The notes below the pieces were generated by a model. That model saw nothing but the letters and a program-made list of their open reading frames with translations, ran no database searches and was not told where the DNA came from. This document shows positions 1 to 9,856 of a stretch of DNA of 43,660 nt, one piece after another. The DNA is from Chrysochromulina parva (Eukaryota > Haptophyta > Prymnesiales > Chrysochromulinaceae): positions 1 through 43,660 of the forward strand of contig PJAB01000092.1 in assembly GCA_002887195.1 (NCBI GenBank), in the 5' to 3' direction. Made by a program: the position numbers and the translations under genes. The first letter of the stretch is position 1, and every line of letters begins with the position of its first letter.

Positions 1-193
1 CCGCGCGTCTGAGCGGGGGGGACCGGCCGAGGGGCGGGCGCGGTCTGCGCCCGCCCGTCGGGTTGGTCGGGGCCCCGCGGGTCCGAAGGTGGGTGCTCAG
101 CTGCCGCCCATTGGTTGCCCTTCATAGCCCTGTCGGGCCCTTCCGTCGATCCGTCCCGGCCGCCGGCACGCCCCGGTCCAATCCCTGGTGACG
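1..193. other. Gene-free left edge
   Basis: Very GC-rich sequence with no supportable gene. It contains a perfect 10-bp inverted repeat (GGGCGGGCGC at 32-41 and its complement at 47-56, 5-nt loop) that would form a strong hairpin. The remainder is presumably the 5' flank of the PhyH gene that follows. Confidence 0.4.
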
Positions 194-1255
194 ATGTGCG
201 TCCCCCGTGCCCGTCTGGCTGTCGGCATCGCTGTCATCCTGCCTATCGTATGTGTGCTGCTGGAGAATCCGCAACTGCTTCTTGGCAGCGGCCATCTTTT
301 CCCGCACGTGCACAATCTCACTGATAGCCAGCTCGACAGCTATGAACGCAACGGCTATATCCTTCTGCCTGGAATCGTGCCACCGGCGATGATCGCCCGG
401 GTTCTCGAGGAGCTGCATGGGATTCAAGCCGACGCTGAGCGAGCCGCAGATGCCGACCTGTCCAAATCATCTGTAGCATGGGATTCGGAATCGTCTGGCG
501 CTAGCAGTACCCAGTGCACTTTTTCTTTTGCCATGGATGCTAATGGTAAGTTGGAGAAGCCCCCAACAATCCACAAGGCCCAAGGGATCGGTCTGAAGAG
601 CCGGACAGTGCTCGAGCTCGTCCGCTTTCCACCGATAGCCCAAACCGCCGCCTCGCTTGTTCGTCGTGGGCTCCGTACAAGCGACAGCTCGGCGATCGCC
701 AGCGTCGAGCGCTCCGAGGTTGACGCCTTTGGGACCAAGTATTTTCCTGTCCAGGCGGGATCTCCAGGCTCGGTAAGCTGGCACGACGACAACTACTACT
801 TCGGAACGACGCGCTCCGACACGATCTCGTGTGTCGTGTACCTGCGCACCATCGATGTCAAGTCGGGTTGCCTGCGAGTGCTCCCGGGCTCTCACCGCGA
901 CTCTACCGTGGGGAGCGCGCGGGCGCACCTGTATCAGCCGTCGCTACAGCAAGTGGGCGAGTATATCTCCGAGGAGACCATCCTGAGCACGCTCGCCGTG
1001 GGCCCAGATGGCAAGCAGCGCGCGCCGTTGGACCTTGCCGTTACGTCTGGGTCCGTCGTGCTCTTCGATGCGAATCTGCTTCACTCTGCGAATGCGAATC
1101 TGCGCGATGGTGGCCTGCCTGCTTCGGAGCGCGTCGCCTTTCACTTCATCCCAGGAGACCTAGACACGGGGTTCCGCGGCACAAGTTTCGCGAGGGGTGC
1201 CTTTGCAGACCGTCACCTTGCCGTCCGCCTCGACGGCACCTTTCCTGCGGCTTGA
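194..1255 (+). CDS. PhyH-family Fe(II)/2-oxoglutarate dioxygenase, membrane-anchored
   Basis: About 353 residues from the first ATG; the open frame reaches a little further upstream only through a GTG. Residues 8-22 are hydrophobic (LAVGIAVILPIVCVLL) and look like a signal peptide or anchor, so the enzyme probably works in the secretory pathway or at a membrane. The phytanoyl-CoA dioxygenase fold is indicated by the opening LDSYERNGYILLPG, the iron ligands HDD (H197, D199) in SWHDDNYYFG, the distal ligand H297 in LLHSANANLR, and R313 in ERVAFHF, which would hold 2-oxoglutarate. The segment CLRVLPGSHRDS is also typical. The family hydroxylates small molecules or lipids using O2 and 2-oxoglutarate; the substrate here cannot be read from sequence. 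No intron is needed to explain the frame. Confidence 0.85.
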   Translation: MCVPRARLAVGIAVILPIVCVLLENPQLLLGSGHLFPHVHNLTDSQLDSYERNGYILLPGIVPPAMIARVLEELHGIQADAERAADADLSKSSVAWDSESSGASSTQCTFSFAMDANGKLEKPPTIHKAQGIGLKSRTVLELVRFPPIAQTAASLVRRGLRTSDSSAIASVERSEVDAFGTKYFPVQAGSPGSVSWHDDNYYFGTTRSDTISCVVYLRTIDVKSGCLRVLPGSHRDSTVGSARAHLYQPSLQQVGEYISEETILSTLAVGPDGKQRAPLDLAVTSGSVVLFDANLLHSANANLRDGGLPASERVAFHFIPGDLDTGFRGTSFARGAFADRHLAVRLDGTFPAA

Positions 1256-1774
1256 GAGGTTGGGCACGAGCTGATCGGTGCTTTGCGACCACTCCCCATG
1301 GTGCTCCTTTGAATTTTCGAACGCAGGAAATGCGGCGCTTGTGTCGAGTGGCGTGAGCCCCGGGCCTATACGACGAGACAGGCGGGCACTGTCGGCGCGT
1401 GGCGGCTCGTCCTCTGCCACTGCCTGGGCGCGTGGCGCTTAGCGGTGGTCATGGCGGTGGTGCTGGCGCAGCGGCCGCGGCGAGAGGGAGAGCAGCTGCT
1501 ACGTACATTAGGTACTATACTGTAATAGCACAATCGAACCTCAAGCGCGACATTGATACAAGACTCACGTCAAAAGACCATGCAAAAGACGCTGTACAAA
1601 AAAGCTATACTCGACTCGTACCAGGTCTCCAGGTCGGGTGCTTGTACTCGCAACGAGCTACACACGACAGCCGTAGTAGTTCTACGTAGGTCGTCGTACA
1701 CCGCACTCTTACAGTAAGGACTAAGGTAGTGGCTAGTCGCACATGACGGTACTGTAAAGCGTTCACTCATCCAG
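1256..1774. other. Intergenic stretch between convergent genes
   Basis: About 520 bases between the stop of the PhyH gene and the stop of the minus-strand fusion gene. Short open frames here lack codon bias or recognisable motifs. From about 1500 the base composition becomes less GC-rich, with short palindromic words around GTAC and ACTGTAA/TTACAGT. No gene or RNA was recognised. Confidence 0.5.
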
Positions 1775-3803
1775 TCAACACAGCTCGATCGATAGAAGCT
1801 TGAACTTTTGTCCGCTCACCCGCTGCACGTGCACCTGATGCCTAGCATTGCGTGGCTTGCTGAGGCACGTGCGACGGCACAGCTCGGCGGCGCGCACGAC
1901 GGCGAGATCGGTCTGCGATGTCTGCGACGCCCACGAGCCGTTGAGCAGCACGGCAGAGTCAACGTCGTCGTCGAGCCAGACGCGTGCAGTCCCCATGCGA
2001 GCATCGTAGCTTCGCAGAAACCCCACAGTCAGCTTGCTGGTGGCCAGGGGCACGGAGAAGGATAAAGGAGGATCGTCGCCCAAGCCAGTGCCTGCGAGCT
2101 CGTCAGAGACCTCGCGAATCCACCCCGGTTTGCCGGGGCGGTCGGCATAGCAGCGCCACCCCTCGCCTCGCGTTGGCGTTCCGCAAGCACCCTCCGCAAA
2201 ATCAAGCGTCTCGAGGGGTGTCCCGGTGCCATGATGGGCTCGGCATGCTGCAAGGCTGCTGAGGGCGGCACTTGGGAGGAGTGTGCGTGTCGCACTCTCG
2301 TCGAGCGGTACCGGGCGAGGCAACCCCGAGCGCGCTTTGGCGCTTGCCAGCAGGACGCCAGCACGCACTGCCTCAGCGAGCATGAGCTCCGCTGCCAGGA
2401 GCGCAAACACCCGATGTGTGTGTGGGCCGGGGTGCGGCTCGCACTCTTGGCCCTCGGTGTCGAGCGCCTGGCACGTGCTGGCGTTAGCTGAACAGCCTCC
2501 ACGCCAATGTCGCCTCAGGGCGCTCTCCGGGGCGACAGCGCACACGCCGAGCATGAAACTCAAGGTGGGCACGTTGTAGTGCGCTGCCACTGGCAAGTGC
2601 ACTCTGTGCGCCGACACGTTCTTGCACTTGCCCATGGGATTGAGCTCAGACCACGACTCCACATGTATGAGTGCGGGAAAACTTGCATCGGCCAACGCAC
2701 GCCGTACGAGCGTCTCCATCCCTGCTTGCACGCGCACCTCGTCGAGGCTCGAAGTGATCCCGCGCAGATCGCACACGGTCAGGTCGGTTAGGATCACGTG
2801 TGGTTGGAAGCGGCGCACGCGAGTGTCGTAGCGCTGGGCAGTCGTGACCGAGCGACCACCACGGCTTGTTGAGCGTAGAGCTACGACGGTGCACCCTGGT
2901 AGCGCTTGTTGCAGCAGACCACCAAGCACGCGGTACCACGAGAGGCTGTCGCAAGGAACGGAACATTGTTTGCCTGCCAGTGTCGTGCCACAATTCATGA
3001 AGCCCTGGGTCATGGAGCACCCAACGACAAGCACGCGTACGTCTGGTCGAGGAGACCCGGGCGTGTGCAGTGGATTCAGGCAGCGACCGAGAGTCCAGCG
3101 AAGCCGTGCTACGTCTCCGACGTGCGCGCGCGCACCTTCAGGGCTGACGGAAATGTGCTCTAGCTCTTCAACTACAGCTTGATAGCCAGCACGTGCCGCT
3201 GTGAGCATGGCATTTTCCAATGGCCCGCCCGTTGGCAGCGATCCTGCCTCCTTTGAACGAGAAGGCAGCGAGGAGCCATCACATTGAAAGCACAAGGGCA
3301 CGCCGTAGCCGCGAAGGACACTAGGCCGATGGGCAAGAGGCTTGTAGGATAGCTCATCGCCCGACAGCTTCTTGCACGGCACAAGCGGATCCATGACCGA
3401 CAGGTCTTCGACGTCAGTGCAAGCTGGCCGGGTCCATGCTAGCTTGTCTTCGGAAATCGGCAAGACACGTGGTGGTTCGATAAAACCCTTTGCACGTTTG
3501 GCACGACCGCGAGCGGAGCGTGAGACCACAGGTTGGGATGCCAAGGCCATGTCCGCTGCTGTTCGTGACGTCGAGCTTGCTGGAATCGGTCCCGTGAACC
3601 ACTCGAGGTCCTGTATGGAACCATCAGCGTCACCGCAGTCGTTGACGAGGCCATGGCGCCCGGGCTGCATTGTGCCGATGGATGGTCGAGGTGCAGCGGC
3701 ATGGACAATGCACGTACCCGCTGCAAAAGTATCGTTCAATACTGACGATGCTGCCAAGGCAGCCATCCCAAGCTCATGCGGCCGTTGCGGCTCCTGCTCT
3801 CCT

Positions 3804-3845
<42 letters not shown>

Positions 3846-4645
3846 CGCATGATCTGCCATGCTGGCATTCTGAGGCAATTTGGACGCGAGCATCGGCGTC
3901 GGGCGAGTTCAATAAACAGTGGCTGACGGACCACTGCAGTGCCTGTGCGCCACCAGAGCCAATTGTGAGCCAGTTCGACGCTCTTCGAGAAGAGCGAGTC
4001 CATCGCTTCGTCGGGCGATAGGAAGCGAGAAGCGGGCGACCAGAAGCGTAGCAAATCCATGGTCACAGTCATGGCTTTCGCACTACCAATCGCAAGCCAG
4101 TCGTTGGCGCAGAAGTTGGTGTAGGCGTGGATGACGACAGTGCGCGACCCAAACTGGACGCATCGTCCTCCAACTTGCAACTCGTACACTGCTCCGTCGC
4201 CACGGCCGATACGAACGATGTGGAATGGTTGCGTTGGCCACAGGTCTGGGCGCAGCCGAACGATGACATCGTACATAACGCCACTTTTGTGGATGAGTTG
4301 GCCGCAGCGCCAAATCTTGTACAGATAAGCAAACACGGTCGAATGCTTGGGCAGCGCCGCTTGGGTAGCGGTGATTGAGGGCCACGTATGGGCCGACACG
4401 TTTTCCAAATGACGCGCCGACAGGTGCTCGCCACCTTTGAAGCGCGCGCCGAATGCCTCCCGCATGCGTGCAACGGTGAAGCTCACATCACCCATGCCAT
4501 GCGCGCCGGCAGGAATGCTATCTGAGACGGCAAAGATGTCCACATCACCCAGCGACTCGATGATGTTGGGCTGTATGTGTCTCCATGCGCCAGGCCAGTC
4601 GCGCCACGCGCCCGCGAAGCACACCGCGACCTTCGGCGGCACCAT
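1775..4645 (-). CDS. Glycosyltransferase-like / SGNH-hydrolase fusion protein
   Basis: A 956-residue protein in one exon. Residues 1-260 resemble the algal glycosyltransferase-like family that opens with a KVAVCFAGAWRDW-type strand and carries a YDVIVRLRPDLW motif (here 125-136). A polyglutamine run at 269-280 and a low-complexity linker follow. Residues about 534-720 form an SGNH/GDSL hydrolase: block I is GCSMTQG with nucleophile S544, and PGPHTHRVFALLAAE near the end supplies the catalytic His. Block III reads LTVCDL where relatives usually have Asn before Asp, so the oxyanion-hole residue may be changed. The last 130 residues form a beta-rich module (SKLTVGFLRSYDARMG...LNGSWASQTSQT) often seen after such hydrolases. 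A role in making and de-acylating a glycan is inferred. No signal peptide is visible. It is head-to-head with the VMA21-like gene. Confidence 0.72.
3806..3841 (+). repeat. (CTG)12 microsatellite encoding polyglutamine
   Basis: Twelve perfect CTG units on the plus strand read as CAG/Gln on the coding minus strand. They lie in the linker between the transferase-like and hydrolase domains of the fusion gene and are likely length-variable. Confidence 0.95.
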
Positions 4646-4864
4646 TATTGTGCGCGGACGCGCTTAGGAGACGCGGCGCGTGCGCGCCGCGTCGCGATTG
4701 TACAGAAAAGCGCCGCGAACAGGCGACGAAGAAAGAGGGGGTTCGCTTTCACAGCCGATGGTTGTAATTCACAGCAGATGTTCTAGTTTTCAGAGTCGCC
4801 CCGCCGGACGATCGTCGCTCGTGGCCGCTCGACGGCTTCCAGCTTACGTGCGCGCTACGTTGCC
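4646..4864. promoter_or_regulatory. Divergent promoter spacer with 24-nt palindrome
   Basis: 219 bases between the start codons of the fusion gene (-) and the VMA21-like gene (+). At 4670-4693 there is a perfect palindrome with 11-nt arms (GACGCGGCGCG and its complement) around TG, 25 bases upstream of the fusion gene ATG. No TATA box is evident. It presumably serves both genes. Confidence 0.45.
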
Positions 4865-5459
4865 ATGGGCCAGGAGCAGACCAAGGAAAAGGCTGCCGCC
4901 GCACCCGCGACTGAGCCAGTGGCTACAGCCCCAACTCCAGCTGCCACGCCGCCGCCGCCAGTCGGACTAGCCTCGACATTGCCGTCCTCTGCAGATGCAG
5001 AGGACTCAGGCCAGCCGCTCTCGACTGGCTCAGACCCCGAGTGGACCGCATCCATTCCGATCATGGCGGATGCCGCGAAGCGATGGAATCAGGGTGGCGG
5101 CAGCCTGGCGCTGATACAAATGCTTCGGTGCATCGCATCTCGCCCAGCACATCCCTCAATGCATGCAGTCTGACCGCGTTGGTGCTGTCCGCAGATCGGG
5201 TGCAAATGTATCGGCACTGCGGGTGCTCATACGCACTACGATGTTCATGTTTGGCGTGCCTGCGATCGTCATGATGTTTGCTTACGGCGTGGTCCTCGAT
5301 CAGCTCTTTACATTCGAAAAGGCTGGCGAGAAGATGGTATACGCCGGTATCGCTGGCATCGCTTCCGTGCAGTTCGTTGTCATCGGCTTCCTGATCTACG
5401 CTTTCAACGAGCCTATTGACGAAGAGCCGTCGGCGGCTGAGGGCAAGAAGACCGACTGA
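4865..5459 (+). CDS. VMA21: VMA21-like V-ATPase assembly factor (two exons)
   Basis: Two overlapping frames join if a 67-nt GT-AG intron (5128-5194) is removed: exons 4865-5127 and 5195-5459 give 175 residues, with the junction inside an Arg codon (LIQMLR|SGANVSALRV). Residues from about 94 form the VMA21 module: a first membrane helix (TMFMFGVPAIVMMFAYGVVL), a short loop, then a second helix (GIAGIASVQFVVIGFLIYAF), ending in an acidic/Lys tail that could act in ER retrieval. VMA21 helps assemble the V0 sector of the vacuolar H+-ATPase in the ER. Yeast and animal proteins are about 77-101 residues; the extra roughly 90 N-terminal residues here are Ala/Pro-rich and beginning MGQEQTK could be N-myristoylated. 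AATAAA follows 10 bases after the stop. Confidence 0.75.
5128..5194 (+). other. Intron of the VMA21-like gene
   Basis: 67 nt, GTGCAT...GTCCGCAG. It is the GT-AG pair that restores frame between the N-terminal extension and the two-helix module. A donor at 5094 paired with either nearby acceptor gives the wrong frame. Confidence 0.65.
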
Positions 5460-5469
5460 AGGGCAGATG

Positions 5470-5475
5470 AATAAA
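5470..5475 (+). other. AATAAA polyadenylation-like signal
   Basis: AATAAA ten bases beyond the VMA21-like stop codon, followed by AT-rich sequence. Position fits a 3'-end signal, though algae vary in how they use it. Confidence 0.4.
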
Positions 5476-5749
5476 TCCGATTTTCAACTAATACTTAAAT
5501 TACAAGTGTCCGTGCGGGTCATTAAAGAATGCGTGCTCGACAGGATTGAGCTTTGAGGTCCGGCCGCGCTCTCAAGAGAGAAGTATTCTGAGTAAACACC
5601 TCCCGGCACCGCGCGCGCGCCGACGCCGTCCCTACATCAGTCATCACCGCGTGTGTCGCATGCTCAGGAAGGCGAAGCCGAGTCCGCTCGTAGCCGCCTC
5701 GCCGCGTGGGCTCCGAGGCTCTGCTCCGTCGCAGATGATGCGCGCGCCC
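5476..5749. other. Intergenic, convergent 3' ends
   Basis: Spacer between the VMA21-like and ClpP stop codons. No gene was seen; the open frame through it on the plus strand runs antisense into clpP and is not credible. Confidence 0.5.
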
Positions 5750-6499
5750 TCACGGGCCGTTGACCGAGGTTACGATCTTGTCGATGAGCCCGTAGTCGAG
5801 AGCCTGCTGCGCCGACATGTAGTTGTCTCTGTCGAGATCCTTCATGATCTGCTCGCGCGAGTTGCCGGTCATCTGCGCGTACATGGTAACGAGCGTGCCC
5901 TTGATCTTGAGGATCTGCTCCGCCTCCACGCGAATGTCCTCAGCCTGTCCCTCTGAGCCACCCATCGGCTGGTGGATCATGACACGCGAGTTGGGCAGCG
6001 CCACGCGCTTGCCGCGCTCGCCCGCGCCGAGAATGAAGGACGCCATCGATGCCGCCATGCCGATATTGGCCGTGATCACCGGCGACGCGATGTGCTGGAT
6101 CGTGTCGTACAGCGCGAGCCCAGCGATGACTGAGCCGCCAGGCGAGTTGATGTACAGATACATCGGCTTCTCCTGGTCCTCCGAGTCGGAGAAGAGCATG
6201 ACGGCGATGATCTGGTTGCAGATCTCGTCATCGATCTCCTGCCCGAGGAAGATGATGCGCTCGCGGTACAGCCGGTTGTAGATGTCCACCCAGTCCGCCG
6301 AAGTTGCGCCGGGCACGCGGTAGGCGACCTTAGGCACGCCGATGGGCATCATGGCTGGGGACGCGGAGCGCAGCAGCGCGGGCTGCACCGACTGCGGCGG
6401 AGGCCCCGTGCGGTGCAGCGGGCTGCCGGGCGCCTGCCAGCCTTCTGTCGCAGCCGCGAAAGAAAGGACGGCGAACGCTGTGTGTCGCAATCCCTGCAT
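5750..6499 (-). CDS. clpP: ClpP proteolytic subunit, nucleus-encoded and plastid-targeted
   Basis: 249 residues from the ATG at 6499; an upstream in-frame ATG at 6553 would place charged residues before the signal peptide and is less likely. Residues 1-19 ([19 protein letters not shown]) look like a signal peptide, followed by WQAP with an aromatic residue just after the predicted cleavage site, the usual cue for entry into secondary plastids, then a Ser/Pro-rich transit stretch. The catalytic domain begins near residue 56. The serine-protease triad is complete: S151 in [10 protein letters not shown]176 in MIHQPMGG and D225 in [10 protein letters not shown], with the family's spacing. INSPGGSV forms the oxyanion/substrate strand. 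ClpP assembles into a tetradecamer that degrades proteins fed by Clp ATPases, here probably in the plastid stroma. It is head-to-head with the kinesin gene. Confidence 0.93.
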   Translation of the reverse strand: MQGLRHTAFAVLSFAAATEGWQAPGSPLHRTGPPPQSVQPALLRSASPAMMPIGVPKVAYRVPGATSADWVDIYNRLYRERIIFLGQEIDDEICNQIIAVMLFSDSEDQEKPMYLYINSPGGSVIAGLALYDTIQHIASPVITANIGMAASMASFILGAGERGKRVALPNSRVMIHQPMGGSEGQAEDIRVEAEQILKIKGTLVTMYAQMTGNSREQIMKDLDRDNYMSAQQALDYGLIDKIVTSVNGP

Positions 6500-6693
6500 T
6501 CGACGATGCTCGTGCCTGAGGTTCAGGATTTTCCGAACTTGCGAGGGAGACAAGTCACTTCAGTCTACATGTAGAAAGAGGTCTTTACATGTTGTGCACA
6601 TTTCGACGCTTTCACGACAAAAGTCGAGCTTGACCAATGGGGACATAGTCCCTTTGGCGGGCCTGCGCTGGACCCCTCCCTCCACGCCCGAGC
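6500..6693. promoter_or_regulatory. Divergent promoter spacer with CTACATGTAG
   Basis: 194 bases between the clpP and kinesin start codons. It carries the 10-nt palindrome CTACATGTAG (6565-6574) and a related TTACATGT just downstream. The same palindromic core recurs in other gene-free stretches of the window. Confidence 0.4.
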
Positions 6694-9285
6694 ATGGCCC
6701 AAGAAGCAGTGGGCGTGTACGCGCGGCTGCGCCCCGACCTCGACTCATCCGCGCCTCGCGACGACTCAATCATCGTCAAGAAGCGCTTCGATCAGCAGCG
6801 GACTGTGCAGGTGCGCAACCTCGAGTTCTCTCTGGACTGGGTGTGGGATGCGGATGCAGCACAAGAGGAAGTCTATGAGATCTTGGGCCGCGAGCGCGTC
6901 GCGCGCGTTATGCATGGCTACAATCTGTGCATCATCGCATACGGGCAGACAGGTACGCTACGTGCGACCGCCTCTCGCCTCTGTCTCGGTGACCCCACAC
7001 ACGCGCCACTGCTCTGCGGCCTCTCTCGTTCCGGCAGGCAGCGGCAAGACGTACACGATGTTCGGTCCAGAGGAGGTCATACGCGACTGGAGCGGGTCGG
7101 ACGTAACGCTGCACGGGCTCGCACCGCGTGCGATCGCCGACATCTTCGCCTCGCTGCGCAGCGCGCCGAAGGCGTCCCAGTTCGTCGTCATGGCCTCGTA
7201 CGTCGAGGTGTACAATGACCAGTGCAACGATCTATTGGGTGGGCGCAAGGGCCTCGTGCTGCGCGAGACAGCACAGCGGCGTGTCGTGGTGGAAGGCCTC
7301 GTTCGCGAGGTCGTCACCTCCGAGACGGAGGTCATGGACTGCCTGCGGCGTGGCAACGAGCTGCGTGTGGTCGCCGCGATGAAGATGAATGCTCGCTCGT
7401 CGCGCTCGCACGCACTCTTTGTGCTCGAGCTGCACGACGTGAGCAGTGGCCAGGACAGTGGCGGCGCGGAAAGTGGCAAGCTCTCGTTGGTCGACCTCGC
7501 AGGGATGGAGAGTTCCAAGAAGTCGTACTATGTCGAGTCGGTCAGAGGCCCTTCGTCGGCGCCGCAGCGGCGTGAAGAGGCGCGGAACATCAACACGTCC
7601 CTCTTCGCCCTCGGCACCGTCATCGAGCGGCTGGCGGCCACGTCGCGTGCGCTGCATGGCCAGGGCGCCGCGCACGTGCCCTACCGCGACAGCAAACTCA
7701 CCCGCCTGCTGCAGGAGTCGCTCGGCGGCAATACGGCGAGCGCCGTCGTGGTCACGCTGCGCACGGAGAGTGCCAACCTCGACGAGACGATCGGCACGCT
7801 CCGGTTTGCCGTGCGGGCCAAGGCGGTGAGCGTGGTGGTGCGCCCTCATTCCTTCCTCGGTCGACTGGACGCCTCGCACCTCGAGAGCGAGCTCGCGTTC
7901 GCTCGCGAGGAGGCGAGCGCGGCGCGGCTGCTGATCGATCGGCTCAGGAAGGAGGTACATGCGCGGGATGGCCAGGGTCTGGACCACCCGAGCCACATAC
8001 AGCAAGTGGTGAGCGCACTCGGCGGTGGGCCGATGGCTCAGCGCATCGCCGAGCTCGAAGCCGAGAACACGACGCTGCGCAACCGCAACCGCACGCTCCG
8101 GGTCACCACCGTGTGGCAACGCCTCATGCTCGCGACTCGCGCGGAGCAGGTGAGTGTCGTTATTGCCACTGATTGCCACTGACTGCCTCATGCTCGCGAC
8201 TCGCGCGGAGCAGGTGAGTGTCGTTGATTGCCTCTGATTGCAATTGATTGCCACTGATTGCCTCATGCTCGCGTGGAGCAGCTACGCGCAGCGTCGGAGG
8301 AGCAGGAGGAGCTCTCTCGTACGATCCAGATGAGTTTTGGCAGCGGCGGCGGCGACGACGGCGGCGGCGGCGACGACGGCGGCTTTAGCAGCACCGACGA
8401 CGGTGCCGGCCTGTTAGCTCGCATCACTCAGCGGAACCAGGTGCTGCGCGGAGGCGGCGGCGGAGGTGGAGGAGGCGGCGGCGTTAGCGGCAGCGGCGGC
8501 GGCGGTGCGGGCCTGGGCCGCGGACGATTCTCTGAAGCGGCCAAGCGGTACGTACGATTCCACGAGCTCGCCATGGCGCGTAAGCTCGCTCTCGCCTCGC
8601 GCGGGTACGAGATCGAGAACGTCTTCATCGATGAGCTCTACGACGAGGCCAACAAGGAAGGCGTGGATGTGGAGCAGTGGCACGAGTTCTTACGTGCTGA
8701 ACTCCCCTCACCCACGCAGTTTGACGAAGCTGATGACGGCGCGGAGAACGACCCGAGCACAGGCGATGTCAGCGGCGGCGACGCCGCCGCCGCTGCCGCT
8801 GAAGGGCGTGCTCGGCACAAGGTCGAGAGGAGCTCGAGCAAAGCAGGTCTGCTCTCGCTCACCTTCAAGACGCGGGCAGGCAGTCGTGCGGTGCTTCGGC
8901 GGATCTCGATGCCCTTCCAGGAGCTGGCGCCGATTGTGACCGCTCCGGCGCTCGGCGCGCCGCACGCCACGATGCATGCGCCTGTGCCGCCGATGCATGC
9001 GCCTGTGCCACGCCGCAGCAACGTGACCAGGAAAGACGGGGTCGCCTCGATCACCCGTGGGAGTGACGAGGCGGATGCGCGGCGCAACGGCTATCCGGTG
9101 GGCTATCCGGTCGCACTCGCCGCCGCCGCCGCCGCCGCCACCGAGCTGGCATCCCGCCCATCAGCACTCCGGTCACTCACCCAGGCGAATGGCGGCGGCA
9201 TGCATACGCTCGATACGGCGCGCGACCCGGTGAATTGCGGCGCGAGGCGGTGTAAGTTAGCGGCGTTTAGCGGCGGCGGCAGCGG

Positions 9286-9322
<37 letters not shown>

Positions 9323-9856
9323 GGCGGTGGTGGCGGCGGCGGCGGTGCGCCAGCGTCCACTGCGGCCGGCGGCGGTGCGCCAGCGTCCACTGCGGCGGCG
9401 TCCACGCGCCGTTCCGAAAGAGTGCCCTTTCGCCTCGCGGAGCCGGGTGGCCTCGATCTGGGCGTCGAGCTCGAAGACTGGCGGGCCGATCTGCAGCTCG
9501 AAATACTCTCGAACGAGGAGCTCATGAGGTCATTTGGCGACGCGGCGGCCGTCGTGTCACCCACGCAGCGGCGCGGCAGCGACACGCAATCTGCCTACGG
9601 GCTCACCCTGGCCGCCAACCAGATTGCGGCCGCTGCCGCGGTGCGCGCGCACCCGGCGCAGCGCGCGTCGCATGAGGCGGCCAAGGCGTCGCTGCGTGCT
9701 GCGGCAGCTTCGGAGGACGCACGCCGCGCGGCGTCAATGGCGGACGCAGCGCGGGCGCAGGTGCAGGCGGCGCGCCACTGGCGCCAAGGCGATATCGCCC
9801 TGCCCACTTCTGCGGAGCGCGCCATACAGCGCGCAAAGGTGAAGCTGCTGCCGTGA
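6694..9856 (+). CDS. Kinesin motor protein (three exons)
   Basis: Exons 6694-6952, 7038-8149 and 8282-9856 give 981 residues. The motor domain spans roughly 1-390: VYARLRP at the start, the ATP-binding P-loop GQTGSGKT (84-91) created exactly at the first splice junction, switch I NARSSRSHALF, switch II LVDLAGMES (the usual Ser after LAG is Met), and the microtubule-binding segment NINTSLFALGTVIERL...YRDSKLTRLLQESLGGN. TLRFAVRAKAV marks the neck. A coiled coil follows (HLESELAFAREEASAARLL and IAELEAENTTLRNRNR). The third exon is rich in Gly, Ala and Ser, with long polyglycine runs and repeats such as MHAPVP. Kinesins hydrolyse ATP to move along microtubules. The subfamily cannot be assigned. 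The second intron belongs to a putative introner family. Confidence 0.92.
6953..7037 (+). other. Kinesin intron 1
   Basis: 85 nt, GTACGC...CCGGCAG, interrupting the P-loop between GQT and GSGKT. Removing it restores GQTGSGKTYTM precisely, which makes this one of the most secure splice calls in the window. Its sequence has no relation to the GATTGCC introns. Confidence 0.95.
8121..8281 (+). mobile_element. Introner-like intron 2 of kinesin with duplicated exon flank
   Basis: The intron is 8150-8281 (132 nt, phase 0, after ...RAEQ). A 41-base segment (8121-8161) containing the end of exon 2 and the donor GTGAGTGTCGTT recurs perfectly at 8185-8225. A third, shortened copy of the exon end (8260-8281, GCCTCATGCTCGCG then TGGAGCAG) provides the acceptor AG. 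The intervening DNA is built from CTGATTGCC-like units. The arrangement fits an inserted intron-making element flanked by a target duplication, followed by tandem duplication. Confidence 0.7.
8337..8510 (+). repeat. GGC/GGA-rich low-complexity tract
   Basis: Repeated GGC, GGA and GAC codons in kinesin exon 3 encoding GGGDDGGGGDDGG and a long polyglycine run. The reading frame stays open throughout. Confidence 0.85.
9268..9348 (+). repeat. (GGC)n tract encoding polyglycine
   Basis: An almost uninterrupted run of GGC/GGT codons in the kinesin C-terminal region, followed by two copies of a unit encoding GGGAPASTAA. Such tracts are unstable and may be misassembled. Confidence 0.9.

Noticed and set aside
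1399..1689. 96-codon frame after the PhyH gene
   Set aside because: Composition changes midway from Gly/Ala-rich to random; no start context or motif.
7232..8266. 344-codon open frame antisense to the kinesin
   Set aside because: It follows GC-rich codon bias of the true strand, crosses an intron and has no motif; the kinesin frame is certain.
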